A stretch of 41,547 nt of DNA from Proteus vulgaris (GTDB lineage Bacteria > Pseudomonadota > Gammaproteobacteria > Enterobacterales > Enterobacteriaceae). A program made the translations under genes and the position numbers. Under the pieces are notes generated by a model that searched no databases, was not told the origin of the DNA, and saw only the letters and a list, made by a program, of their open reading frames with translations. The stretch lies in contig NZ_JAEHOQ010000028.1 in the NCBI RefSeq assembly GCF_016239305.1, forward strand, positions 1 through 41,547, written 5' to 3'. Of this stretch, positions 14,894-23,321 are shown in pieces (the first letter of the stretch is position 1; each line of letters opens with the position of its first letter).

Positions 14894-15094
14894 ATGCAAA
14901 ACGATCATTCGTGGATTAATTTATTAATGCACTATTTTCATGATCACTACTCAGAAATGATGCCTATTATTTTTTTTGTATGTATTGTGGGGATTATTTT
15001 TGGTGTTGTACGTGAAATGCGTTGGTTATCTGTTTTTTTTACTATACCTTTAATTATTATTGTATTTTGTTTAATTAGTTCTAATTTAGGATAA
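14894..15094 (+). CDS. Hypothetical small membrane protein (66 aa)
   Basis: The frame encodes a polar His-rich start, then two hydrophobic segments (about residues 23-39 and 45-62) separated by VREMRW, with a positive loop that would lie inside the cytoplasm. I do not recognise the family. There is no clear Shine-Dalgarno sequence (TTGGTTGAAATTTTT precedes the ATG). Coding status therefore rests only on length and a sensible two-helix topology. It is isolated from neighbours by several hundred bases on the upstream side and 319 on the downstream side. Confidence 0.4.
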   Translation: MQNDHSWINLLMHYFHDHYSEMMPIIFFVCIVGIIFGVVREMRWLSVFFTIPLIIIVFCLISSNLG

Positions 15095-15413
15095 GTAAGA
15101 TATATCATTGTTATGAAGGTTGAACAAAAGTTGTATTGACCTTACTTTTAGGTATTACTTTCTCTTATATTTTCTCCTTTTATTGAACGTTATAAATCAG
15201 CAACGTATTTATTCTATTTTGCCCATAAGCTATTTTTCAACAATACTATTGATTAGATAATCAACTAAGTGACTAATAAGAGCTTATTACTTATTGATTA
15301 TTATTGATAAAGATAAGCAAATTATTTGTTGAATTATGGACTAACATTTTATTTCCAATACACTAAACTAGATAACATTATTTTAATGAATTAGAAACTA
15401 TTGGGTTTTTATT
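15095..15413 (+). other. Upstream region of yceJ
   Basis: This 319-base gene-free stretch has a small inverted repeat, AATAAG-AG-CTTATT (15275-15288), about 130 bases before yceJ. No confident promoter or RNA was found. Confidence 0.35.
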
Positions 15414-15968
15414 ATGCAATGGCGAAATAACACCTCTCGCTACGGGCACTTGTCACTCCTTTTGCATTGGGGATCAGCACTTACTGTTTATGGTATGTTT
15501 GCTTTAGGACTGTGGATGGTGACGTTAGGTTATTATGATAGTTGGTATCATTCAGCACCTGAAATACATAAAAGTATCGGTATTCTTTTATTTATTATCC
15601 TGATAGTGCGCGTGATATGGCGTTGGATATCACCACCACCCAAAGTATTAGCAAGCTACAGTAAATTCACTCGCATTAGTGCCCACATCGCGCACATGCT
15701 CTTATATTTAATTTTATTTTCCATTCTCATTAGTGGTTATTTAATTTCCACTGCTGATGGTCAAGCTATATCTGTATTTGAATGGTTCTCTGTACCCGCT
15801 ATTTTTACAGGGGAAGCCGAACAAGCAGATTTAGCAGGCGATATTCATCTTTATTTAGCATGGTCAGTTGTTTTGTTATCACTATTACATGCGGCTGGTG
15901 CCTTAAAACATCATTTTATTGATAAAGATGTAACGTTAAAACGCATGCTAGGAATGCGAACTAAATAA
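15414..15968 (+). CDS. yceJ: Cytochrome b561 family protein (YceJ/CybB)
   Basis: The 184-residue integral membrane protein has four hydrophobic helices (about 14-38, 50-70, 85-107, 145-165). Histidines in or next to helices, in LLLHWG (18), EIHKSIG (52) and ALKHHFI near the end, are positioned to bind heme b as in bacterial di-heme cytochrome b561. These proteins pass electrons between quinol and periplasmic partners. It is followed after 33 bases by yceI. The yceJ-yceI pair is conserved in E. coli, where the two are co-transcribed. The Shine-Dalgarno sequence is weak. Confidence 0.92.
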   Translation: MQWRNNTSRYGHLSLLLHWGSALTVYGMFALGLWMVTLGYYDSWYHSAPEIHKSIGILLFIILIVRVIWRWISPPPKVLASYSKFTRISAHIAHMLLYLILFSILISGYLISTADGQAISVFEWFSVPAIFTGEAEQADLAGDIHLYLAWSVVLLSLLHAAGALKHHFIDKDVTLKRMLGMRTK

Positions 15969-16001
15969 TTAAATTTATAAAACAAGATTATGGAGATAAC
16001 C

Positions 16002-16580
16002 ATGTTTAAGAAAGCTTTATTGGGTTTAACTGCAGGTGCGTTGTTATTTAATGCGAGCACTGCTTTAGCAGCAGATTATGCTATTGATAAACAAGGTCAG
16101 CATGCATTTGTACAATTTCGTATCCAACATTTAGGCTATAGCTGGCTATATGGCACTTTTAAAGATTTTGATGGTACTTTTAGTTATGACAAAGAAGATC
16201 CATCAAAAGATAAAGTTGATGTTGTGATCAAAACCGGAAGTTTAGACACAAATCACGCTGAACGTGATAAACATTTGCGTAGTGCTGATTTCTTCAATGC
16301 GAGTAAATACCCTGAAGCACGATTTGTATCAACCAATGTTACTCGTGAAGGTGAGAACCTTGTAGTGATTGGTGATTTAACATTAAATGGTGTGACCAAG
16401 CCAGTATCATTAAATGCAAAATTAATTGGCGAAGGAACTGATCCTTGGAAAGGTTACCGTGCTGGTTTTGAAGCAACAGGTAAAGTAAACCTAAAAGAGT
16501 TTAATATTAAATCAGATTTAGGGCCAAAATCACAAGAAGCTGAACTAATTATCTCAGTTGAAGGTGTAAAAAAAGCATAA
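16002..16580 (+). CDS. yceI: Periplasmic polyisoprenoid-binding protein YceI
   Basis: This lipocalin-like YceI-family protein of 192 residues has a signal peptide of about 26 residues ending Ala-Leu-Ala-Ala. The mature part resembles E. coli YceI closely ('[20 protein letters not shown]', '[17 protein letters not shown]', '[11 protein letters not shown]', '[15 protein letters not shown]'). The family binds long isoprenoid chains such as ubiquinone-8. That fits the adjacent quinone-linked cytochrome b561. The ATG at 16002 is chosen over one at 15990 because GGAG lies 6 bases before it and E. coli YceI begins at the same place. An intrinsic terminator follows 51 bases later. Confidence 0.95.
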   Translation: MFKKALLGLTAGALLFNASTALAADYAIDKQGQHAFVQFRIQHLGYSWLYGTFKDFDGTFSYDKEDPSKDKVDVVIKTGSLDTNHAERDKHLRSADFFNASKYPEARFVSTNVTREGENLVVIGDLTLNGVTKPVSLNAKLIGEGTDPWKGYRAGFEATGKVNLKEFNIKSDLGPKSQEAELIISVEGVKKA

Positions 16581-16631
16581 TTAAATGCTTTTTGTAGGGC
16601 AATAAAGCCTCTTATTACCTAGATAATTTAT

Positions 16632-16661
16632 AAACCGATACCTTAGCGTATCGGTTTTTTT
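16632..16661 (+). terminator. Terminator of yceJ-yceI
   Basis: AAACCGATAC (16632-16641) pairs with GTATCGGTTT (16648-16657), followed by a run of Ts to 16661. Confidence 0.9.
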
Positions 16662-16822
16662 ATGCGCAATTAAGGTGAGTTGTTTTATACTTAGGCAATA
16701 GTTCTTATTTTTTCATACAGTTAATCAAAGTTTATTTATTAGCTAATCTATTTTATGTAAGGATAAAAAAGAAAAAGAATTTTCGTCATCTCATCCATTT
16801 ATTTAACGGGAAAGAGCCAATA

Positions 16823-17905
16823 ATGAAAAAATTACGTCATACTTTTTTGGGTACTCTGCTTATTTCTGCTTTTTTAACAGCAGGTGTGACAGAGGTTGAT
16901 GCGTGTACTAGATTTGTCTATTTAGGTGATAATAATCAAGTTATTACCGCTCGTTCAATGGATTGGAAATATGATATAGGAACCAATTTATGGATATTTC
17001 CACAAGGTATGCAACGTTCAGGAGAGGCGGGTGATAATTCAATTAAATGGACATCTAAATATGGAAGTGTTGTTGCATCCGGTTATGATATATCAACAAC
17101 AGATGGTATGAACGAAAAGGGATTGGTCGCTAATTTATTATGGCTGGCGGAATCAGATTATCCCGCTTATACCAAAGAAAAACCGGCTATTTCGATTTCA
17201 GCATGGGCTCAGTATGTGCTAGATAATTTTACTACCGTAGAAGAAACCGTGACAGCATTAGAAAGTGAACCTTTTATTGTTTTAACGGATAAAGTGCCTG
17301 GACAGGACAGAATGGCGACGTTACACCTATCTCTTTCGGATGCTTCTGGTGATAGTGCTATTATTGAATATATCGACGGGAAACAAGTCATTCATCACAG
17401 CAAAGATTATCAAGTGATGACGAATTCGCCTATTTTTTCAGAGCAGTTAGCATTAAATAGTTATTGGCAACAAATTGGTGGAACCGTGATGTTGCCAGGA
17501 ACAAATCGTGCATCTGATCGCTTTGCCAGAGCTTCTTTTTATGTGAATGCTATTCCTAAGGCTCAATCGAGTAAAAAATCGCTTGCTAGTGTTTTTGGTG
17601 TGATCAGAAATGTTTCTGTTCCTTATGGATTAAGCACCGTCGAATCGCCAGAAATCTCATCTACACGCTGGAGAACGGTGGCTGATCATAAGAATCAATT
17701 ATATTTTTTCGAATCAGCATTATCACCGAATACCTTTTGGGTTAATTTAAAGGAAATTGATTTTTCAAAGGAAAGCGGGAAAGTCATGGTGTTACCATTA
17801 GGTGAAGAACAATCAATCATTTATTCAGCTAATGCAACAGGCCATTTTAAACCGGCAGAGCCTTTTAAATTTCAAGGATTAGATAATATTCCTTTAAATA
17901 ACTAG
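16823..17905 (+). CDS. Linear amide C-N hydrolase (choloylglycine hydrolase / penicillin V acylase family)
   Basis: The 360-residue protein is an Ntn hydrolase. The predicted signal peptide ends at Val-Asp-Ala, leaving Cys28 as the new N-terminus and nucleophile (CTRFVYLG). The family's Arg and Asp follow in ITARSMDWK. Further conserved parts are 'GMNEKGLVANLLWL', 'MTNSPIFSEQL' (active-site Asn) and 'LPGTNRASDRFARA' (Arg). Cluster members cleave bile-salt amides, penicillin V or N-acyl homoserine lactones. A periplasmic Gram-negative member is more likely an acylase for penicillin V or acyl-homoserine lactones than a bile-salt hydrolase, but this is inference. AACGGG precedes the ATG. The channel gene follows after 22 bases and may share the transcript. 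Confidence 0.88.
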   Translation: MKKLRHTFLGTLLISAFLTAGVTEVDACTRFVYLGDNNQVITARSMDWKYDIGTNLWIFPQGMQRSGEAGDNSIKWTSKYGSVVASGYDISTTDGMNEKGLVANLLWLAESDYPAYTKEKPAISISAWAQYVLDNFTTVEETVTALESEPFIVLTDKVPGQDRMATLHLSLSDASGDSAIIEYIDGKQVIHHSKDYQVMTNSPIFSEQLALNSYWQQIGGTVMLPGTNRASDRFARASFYVNAIPKAQSSKKSLASVFGVIRNVSVPYGLSTVESPEISSTRWRTVADHKNQLYFFESALSPNTFWVNLKEIDFSKESGKVMVLPLGEEQSIIYSANATGHFKPAEPFKFQGLDNIPLNN

Positions 17906-17927
17906 TTGAGTATTCACGATACCTAAT

Positions 17928-19100
17928 ATGAAATTATCCGTAATACTAAATGTGATAGAGACATCTAAAGTGACAAGAAAGACGATGTCTTTATTACTTA
18001 TCTTAAATGGTATATTTATCATTTACTCAATTTTGTTGTCCCGCGGTATTTATCTGGATTGGGAAATTCACGGTTTTTCTGCATGGCTTAAATCATTGGG
18101 TGTATTAAAGCTTCTTGATATACCTAAAGTAATGTTAGCTTGTGCGCTGATCTTGCTTTCAATATTTATGTATTTAGGTGCAAGGATCGCGTGGTGTGTG
18201 TCTATTATTTTATTAGCGACCATTGTTTTTCTTGATGTTGCGGTTTATCGGCAAATTGGCTTTCAAGCTTATTTTTCTTTCACTTTAGTGATTGGGTTAT
18301 TAATCAGTTGGCGAGCCTTTCCACATCATAGTTTAACCAGTGCTGGCTTTGTGGCTTTTATCTGTATCCTTACTTTGCTGTTATTCTCAATGTTGGGAAG
18401 TCTTTATATCGGGGATGAGTTCAGGCCTCATATTACAACGTTAATGGATGCATTTTATTTTTCCATTGTCTGTATGACGACATTAGGATTTGGCGATATC
18501 GTGCCCATTAGTACAAATGCACGTATTTTTACACTGACTGTTGTGATCTTGGGAATAACCGTTTTTACTACATCCATTGTTTATGTCATGGGATTTCTTG
18601 CTCGCGGGACTCGCGAGATTGTTAAGAAAAGGATCGCTAAAATGCATAATCATTTTATTATTATTGGCTCATCGGCACTGGCTTCACAATTAGAAAAGGG
18701 ATTAAGAGAGCAGGGAAAACCAGTTATTGCGATCTGTACTGATAAAAGTAAAGCTGTTTATGATGTACAAGCCAATATTATTGAAGGTGATCCGACTAAC
18801 CTTAGGACACTGCAATCTGCTAATATTGCTAGAGCCAGTTGGGTAGCCACTTTATCTGAAAGTGACGCTGAAAATACCTTTATCTTACTGACTATCCAAG
18901 AATGTTCTAATGTCGATGCCAAGTTAATTACCATTATTAATCAAGATGAAAATAGAGATAAGATCAGCCGATTACGCCCTGATATGTTGTTTTCTTTAGC
19001 GTCGTTAGGTAAAGAAATTATGATGAAAGTCTTATGTGGTGAATCTATTTCTTCATCAGATGTGACGGATTTGCTTTTAAACAAATATTTAAAATCATAA
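17928..19100 (+). CDS. Kch-like voltage-gated-type potassium channel with RCK domain
   Basis: The 390-residue protein has about six membrane segments (18-170), a pore helix and a selectivity filter Thr185-Leu-Gly-Phe-Gly-Asp190, then the last pore helix (about 198-222). A cytoplasmic RCK/TrkA-N domain follows (about 228-375; HFIIIGSSALASQLEKGL is the Rossmann start, 'IIEGDPTN', 'VATLSESDAENTFILL'). This is the Kch architecture of E. coli. The filter reads TLGFG instead of TVGYG; Phe is tolerated in some channels and Leu is unusual. S4-like charges are sparse. It starts 22 bases after the amidase gene with a poor ribosome binding site, so translational coupling is possible. Whether it conducts K+ cannot be told from the sequence. 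Confidence 0.88.
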   Translation: MKLSVILNVIETSKVTRKTMSLLLILNGIFIIYSILLSRGIYLDWEIHGFSAWLKSLGVLKLLDIPKVMLACALILLSIFMYLGARIAWCVSIILLATIVFLDVAVYRQIGFQAYFSFTLVIGLLISWRAFPHHSLTSAGFVAFICILTLLLFSMLGSLYIGDEFRPHITTLMDAFYFSIVCMTTLGFGDIVPISTNARIFTLTVVILGITVFTTSIVYVMGFLARGTREIVKKRIAKMHNHFIIIGSSALASQLEKGLREQGKPVIAICTDKSKAVYDVQANIIEGDPTNLRTLQSANIARASWVATLSESDAENTFILLTIQECSNVDAKLITIINQDENRDKISRLRPDMLFSLASLGKEIMMKVLCGESISSSDVTDLLLNKYLKS

Positions 19101-19116
19101 TTTTGTTCAAACTATC

Positions 19117-19145
19117 TTTACGAACGATAATGATTGCCATAAGAT
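19117..19145 (+). promoter_or_regulatory. Predicted tehB promoter
   Basis: TTTACG (19117-19122) and TAAGAT (19140-19145) have a 17-base spacer. The -10 overlaps the first bases of the NsrR-type box, the expected geometry for repression. Confidence 0.5.
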
Positions 19146-19163
19146 GTATTTAAAATGCATCTT
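19141..19163. promoter_or_regulatory. NsrR-type operator upstream of tehB
   Basis: AAGATGTATTT and AAATGCATCTT are arranged around one central base, an 11-1-11 inverted repeat with a single mismatch. This is almost exactly the E. coli NsrR consensus (AAGATGCATTT on each arm). NsrR is a nitric-oxide-sensing Fe-S repressor, and tehAB was reported in the E. coli NsrR regulon. The box ends 15 bases before the tehB ATG. Confidence 0.8.
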
Positions 19164-19178
19164 AAGTGAGGTTGGATT

Positions 19179-20033
19179 ATGGAACTTGTTAGTTATAAAA
19201 CAATGCCAGAGTGGACACGAACATCAATTCCTTTAGCGTTATTAGAACGCCACAATACAAAGGAAGGCACTTATGCTCAAATGCGAGTCCTGCAAGGTAA
19301 TATGACATTTGTTGTATTTAATGATGATGGTTCACAAATTTCAGTGGATTGTGATACGGACAATCAACCACCACTAATTCAGCCTCAACAATGGCATAAA
19401 ATTGATAAAACTAGCGATGATGTACGTTGCCAGCTTTCATTTCTATGTGCGCCAGAAGATAAACTCTTTAAAGAAAATGATTTATCACTACCGCATTCTG
19501 AAGTGCGTTATATGGCAACATTGACTCAGCCTTGCAAGGTCTTGGATTTAGGTGCAGGGCGTGGACGCAATAGCTTCTATTTAGCGTCTCAAGGGTATGA
19601 TGTCACCGCATTAGATATTAATGCCTCTCATATTGATGCTATTGATACTGTTAAATCTAAAACAGGTTTGGCAGTAAAAAGTGGTTTATACGATATAAAT
19701 GAAGCTTCACTTACTGAAAAATATGACATTATTATTTCAACTGTTGTGTTGATGTTCTGCCAACGTGAACGTATCGAAAGCATCATTAAAAATATGCAAG
19801 CATGTACCAATAATAATGGTATTAATGTGATTGTTTGTCCGGTTGAAACAGCAAATAGTGATCCTGCGGAAATTCCTTTTAAGACCTTTTTACGCCAAGG
19901 CGAATTAGCAGATTACTATAAAGACTGGGAAATTATTAAATACAATGAAAATCCGGGGCATTTACATAAAACAGATGCTAATGGTAATCGTATTGCGTTG
20001 AATTTTGCGACGTTAATTGCTCGTAAAAAATAA
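19179..20033 (+). CDS. tehB: Tellurite resistance methyltransferase TehB, long form
   Basis: This SAM-dependent methyltransferase has 284 residues, the long form as in Haemophilus. An N-terminal DUF1971 beta domain (about 1-95, 'MPEWTRTSIPLALLERHNTKEG') is fused to the TehB methyltransferase (about 100-284). Motif I is VLDLGAGRGR (121-130), followed by 'DVTALDIN' (the acidic residue that binds the ribose of SAM) and 'DIIISTVVLMFC'. It confers tellurite resistance by methylation; the physiological substrate is debated. GAGG lies 9 bases before the ATG. There is no tehA beside it. The NsrR box directly upstream suggests induction by nitric oxide. Confidence 0.95.
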   Translation: MELVSYKTMPEWTRTSIPLALLERHNTKEGTYAQMRVLQGNMTFVVFNDDGSQISVDCDTDNQPPLIQPQQWHKIDKTSDDVRCQLSFLCAPEDKLFKENDLSLPHSEVRYMATLTQPCKVLDLGAGRGRNSFYLASQGYDVTALDINASHIDAIDTVKSKTGLAVKSGLYDINEASLTEKYDIIISTVVLMFCQRERIESIIKNMQACTNNNGINVIVCPVETANSDPAEIPFKTFLRQGELADYYKDWEIIKYNENPGHLHKTDANGNRIALNFATLIARKK

Positions 20034-20056
20034 TTTAAGTCATATTATTTATGTTG

Positions 20057-20088
20057 AAATACCCCAATTTTAGCTGGGGTATTTTTTT
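20057..20088 (+). terminator. Terminator between tehB and clcA
   Basis: AAATACCCCA (20057-20066) pairs with TGGGGTATTT (20075-20084), followed by Ts to 20088. It serves tehB and, with A-rich left flank, may also act for the convergent clcA. Confidence 0.88.
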
Positions 20089-20105
20089 ATCTACTTGAGC
20101 CTGTT

Positions 20106-21527
20106 TTATTGTTGTAGTGGTTTATCACTTTTAATGTCATCAGCTTGGTCTGTTTGCTCTTTTGTTTCTGATTTTTGTAATATGCGTTCTAATAAAACAG
20201 TATAAATAGGGCGACCACCTAATAGCTGTGCCAACATTGTCGCCCCTAAGCAGGTGATTATCATTGGAAGGATAAGCTGATAATTATCTGTCATTTCTAA
20301 GACTAAAACTATTCCTGTCAGTGGCGCTCTTACTGTTGCCGCAAATAAAGCACCCATACCAGCAATGGCAAAAGTACCAATTTGAATGTGATAATCAGGA
20401 AAAAGTAATGTTGCCATTAATCCGAATGCGCTACCAAACAGAGTGCCTAATGCGAGAGTAGGGGCAAATATGCCACCTGGGGCGCCAGATGCAAAACTAA
20501 TAATGGATGTGATAGTTCGTAAAATAAAGAAAAGTAACAGTGCAATAAGAGAATATTGTCCGGTACTGAGTGCTGGAATAATGCTAAATCCACCGCCAGT
20601 AATTTCAGGAATAATTAGCGCTAATAGACCACAGAGCCCACCAATAATACCGCCGGTTAAAACAAAACGTGAAATTTTATCTTGATAAAAATGTTGAAAT
20701 TGAGTTTGAACATAAAAAAGTAATTTACTGAATATGACGCCAATAACGCCAAATAACATACCTAAGATTAAATATAACCAAAGCGTATTAAGTGGAGCTG
20801 ATGAAAATTTACCAATATGAATGACACCGCCTTCGCCATTAAATAGGCGAAAGACAATACACGACATAATTACCCCAATGAAAACTGCTTTAATCGAAAT
20901 AAGGCTGTATTTAAATTGAGGTCGCATCTCTTCAATAATAAATAAAATACCCGCAAGAGGTGCATTAAAAGCTGCGGTTAATCCGGCTGCTGCACCGGTT
21001 GCTAATAATGTATGACGTGATTCTTTATCTTTTAAGCGAGAAATATCATTTACCAATTGACCAATATTGGCACCCAATTGAACCGTAGGGCCTTCACGAC
21101 CTAATACCATGCCGGAACCTAATGTTCCAATACTGGCAATAAATTTTATCGGTAATACTCGCCACCAACGAACAGGGCGAATATCTATCATTGCCCCTTC
21201 AATTTCAGGGATACCAGATCCCCCTGATTCAGGTGAGAATTTCTTAACTAAATAGTAACCAAGCATGGCTAAAATAGAGGAAAAGAACAATGTAATAATT
21301 ACCAGAACATAAGGATTGGTGAAGGTTTTAACGAGTTCTTCTTGCCTGAAGTTGATAACCCAACTCACGCTTTTTTCAAATAAAACTCCCACTAATCCAG
21401 CAAGCGAACCGACTATAGCAGACAGTAACAGGACTTTCAGTGGCGCAAGGTTGGTTTCTTGAGCTTTTCTGAATAAATTAAAACGTCGTTCATTTTGGCT
21501 ATTTTGGATAGATTTATGGTTATGCAT
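20106..21527 (-). CDS. clcA: H+/Cl- exchange transporter ClcA
   Basis: The 473-residue protein exchanges two chloride ions for one proton, as in E. coli ClcA, and helps in extreme acid. All signature segments are present: GSGIPE (103-108), GREGP (143-147) with the gating Glu145, the internal proton Glu200 in IIEEMRPQF, and [14 protein letters not shown]. About 18 membrane helices fit the expected topology, with the two antiparallel halves. Cytoplasmic ends are polar and there is no C-terminal CBS domain. It is monocistronic, convergent with tehB and divergent from the alanine symporter across 196 bases. Confidence 0.96.
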   Translation of the reverse strand: MHNHKSIQNSQNERRFNLFRKAQETNLAPLKVLLLSAIVGSLAGLVGVLFEKSVSWVINFRQEELVKTFTNPYVLVIITLFFSSILAMLGYYLVKKFSPESGGSGIPEIEGAMIDIRPVRWWRVLPIKFIASIGTLGSGMVLGREGPTVQLGANIGQLVNDISRLKDKESRHTLLATGAAAGLTAAFNAPLAGILFIIEEMRPQFKYSLISIKAVFIGVIMSCIVFRLFNGEGGVIHIGKFSSAPLNTLWLYLILGMLFGVIGVIFSKLLFYVQTQFQHFYQDKISRFVLTGGIIGGLCGLLALIIPEITGGGFSIIPALSTGQYSLIALLLFFILRTITSIISFASGAPGGIFAPTLALGTLFGSAFGLMATLLFPDYHIQIGTFAIAGMGALFAATVRAPLTGIVLVLEMTDNYQLILPMIITCLGATMLAQLLGGRPIYTVLLERILQKSETKEQTDQADDIKSDKPLQQ

Positions 21528-21723
21528 AACTTTGATTTATGTATTGTAACAATGAACATAATGATAGCGTAATTTTGTATTGAAGTGATATTTCTCACAT
21601 AACGTAATCAATTTTAGAGTTAGTCGTTTTTTTTTCTAGCATATTTTCACTTTTTCATCTTTAGTGTAATTGATAACAAAAAATACATATTTATATAACA
21701 TTTTGGACGAGAAAGGGTAATTT

Positions 21724-23124
21724 ATGGATTTCATCACGAATATATTAAGCGCTATAAATGGCGTGGTATGGGGAGTGCCGATGCTTGTCGGTATTCTAGG
21801 TATTGGTCTTTTTATGCAGTTTCGGCTTGGTTTCTTACCTATTCGAAAATTAGGTACAGGATTTAAGCTTCTATTTGAAAAAAATGATAAAAGAGGCGAA
21901 GGACAAATATCGCCCTTTAATGCCCTGATGACGGCACTTTCAGCAACTATCGGAACAGGTAATATAGCGGGTGTTGCAACGGCGGTTGTATTAGGTGGCC
22001 CCGGTGCTTTGTTTTGGATGTGGATGACGGCATTAGTGGGGATGGCAACAAAGTATTCTGAAGCCGTATTAGCCGTGCGTTTTCGTGAAGTTGATAAATA
22101 CGGAAACTATGTTGGTGGCCCAATGTATTACATCAAGAATGGATTGGGGAAAAATTGGGTTTGGTTAGGTACCGTTTTTGCTATTTTCGGTAGCTTTGCT
22201 GGTTTCGGTATTGGTAATACGGTGCAAGCTAACTCAGTGGCAGATGTATTACAAAGTAATTTTGGCATTTCAACTACTATTACAGCCATTGTGTTAGTTG
22301 TCTTAGTTGGCGCGGTGCTAATTGGTGGAATTAAACGTATTGCTGATGTCGCTGGTAAATTAGTTCCTATCATGACTGTCGGCTATTTTGGTGCTGGTAT
22401 TGTTGTTTTAGCGCTGAATGTAACAGCTATTCCTGACGCTATTGTCCTTATTGTCAAATCAGCATTTACTCCAGTTGCTGCTCAAGGTGGGTTTGCTGGT
22501 GCTGCCGTTTGGGCTGCGATCCGTTTTGGTGTAGCACGTGGTGTTTTCTCTAACGAAGCGGGATTGGGTAGTGCACCTATTGCACACGCAACGGCAAAAA
22601 CACAAAATCCTGTTCGCCAAGGTTTGATTGCGATGTTGGGAACGTTTATTGATACCATCATCGTCTGTTCTGTCACAGGATTAACCATTGTTATTACAGG
22701 GCAATGGCTAACAGGACAAAGTGGGGCGACATTAACAGCCGCCTCCTTCTCTATCGCTATTCCAGGTGGTAACTATATTGTGGCCATCGCATTAGCCATT
22801 TTTGCATTTACCACGATTTTAGGTTGGAGTTTTTACGGTGAAAAATGTGTGCAATATCTTTTTGGGCCTAAAGCTATTATGCCATTTCGTATTGCATGGC
22901 TGATTGCATTACCAGTGGGGGCGACACAATCATTAGAGTTTGTGTGGTTATTAGCCGATACGCTCAATGCAATGATGGCTATTCCTAACTTAATTGCATT
23001 AGCCTTATTGAGCCCAGTAGTTTATCGCTTAACAAAAGATCATATAAAAGATGTTAACGCTGATAATATTGGGTTAGGTAAAGAAACTCATTCAGTGAAC
23101 AAAAAAGAGGCCGAAGCAGAGTAA
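21724..23124 (+). CDS. Sodium:alanine/glycine symporter (AGCS family)
   Basis: The 466-residue inner-membrane protein takes up alanine and/or glycine with Na+. Family signatures are clear: 'ALSATIGTGNIAGVATAVVLGGPGALFWMW' (about 71-100), 'GGPMYYIKNGL', 'FSNEAGLGSAPIAHATAKT' (about 275-293) and 'GWSFYGEKCVQYLFG'. About eleven membrane helices are seen. The C-terminal tail is charged (KKEAEAE). AAGGG precedes the ATG with good spacing. It is a single gene ended by a strong terminator. The exact substrate among small amino acids cannot be set from sequence. Confidence 0.94.
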   Translation: MDFITNILSAINGVVWGVPMLVGILGIGLFMQFRLGFLPIRKLGTGFKLLFEKNDKRGEGQISPFNALMTALSATIGTGNIAGVATAVVLGGPGALFWMWMTALVGMATKYSEAVLAVRFREVDKYGNYVGGPMYYIKNGLGKNWVWLGTVFAIFGSFAGFGIGNTVQANSVADVLQSNFGISTTITAIVLVVLVGAVLIGGIKRIADVAGKLVPIMTVGYFGAGIVVLALNVTAIPDAIVLIVKSAFTPVAAQGGFAGAAVWAAIRFGVARGVFSNEAGLGSAPIAHATAKTQNPVRQGLIAMLGTFIDTIIVCSVTGLTIVITGQWLTGQSGATLTAASFSIAIPGGNYIVAIALAIFAFTTILGWSFYGEKCVQYLFGPKAIMPFRIAWLIALPVGATQSLEFVWLLADTLNAMMAIPNLIALALLSPVVYRLTKDHIKDVNADNIGLGKETHSVNKKEAEAE

Positions 23125-23166
23125 CTCGTTCTTACTTATTGGCTAAGATAAAAACACAACAAAACA

Positions 23167-23207
23167 AAAAACCGTGTGCAACTTAGAATTTGGCATACGG
23201 TTTTTTT
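23167..23207 (+). terminator. Terminator of the alanine symporter gene
   Basis: A 13-bp stem with one G-U pair (23167-23179 with 23193-23205) is followed by a seven-T run. Confidence 0.9.
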
Positions 23208-23244
23208 ATGGTGATAACCTAAAGTGTGAGAAATTACAGATAAT

Positions 23245-23267
23245 AAAAAGCCTTCTGGGGAGAAGGC
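23245..23267 (-). terminator. Terminator of the aldehyde dehydrogenase gene
   Basis: GCCTTCT (23250-23256) pairs with AGAAGGC (23261-23267). Read on the minus strand it is followed by TTTTTATT. It lies 55 bases after the stop codon. Confidence 0.85.
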
Positions 23268-23321
23268 GAAGAGATGAGTATAGATATTATATTTATAAGA
23301 ATTTAGAAAAGAGAGAAAATC

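Noticed and set aside
19122-19140. GATAATGATT resembling part of a Fur box before tehB
   Set aside because: Only about half of the 19-bp consensus is matched and there is no symmetric second half.
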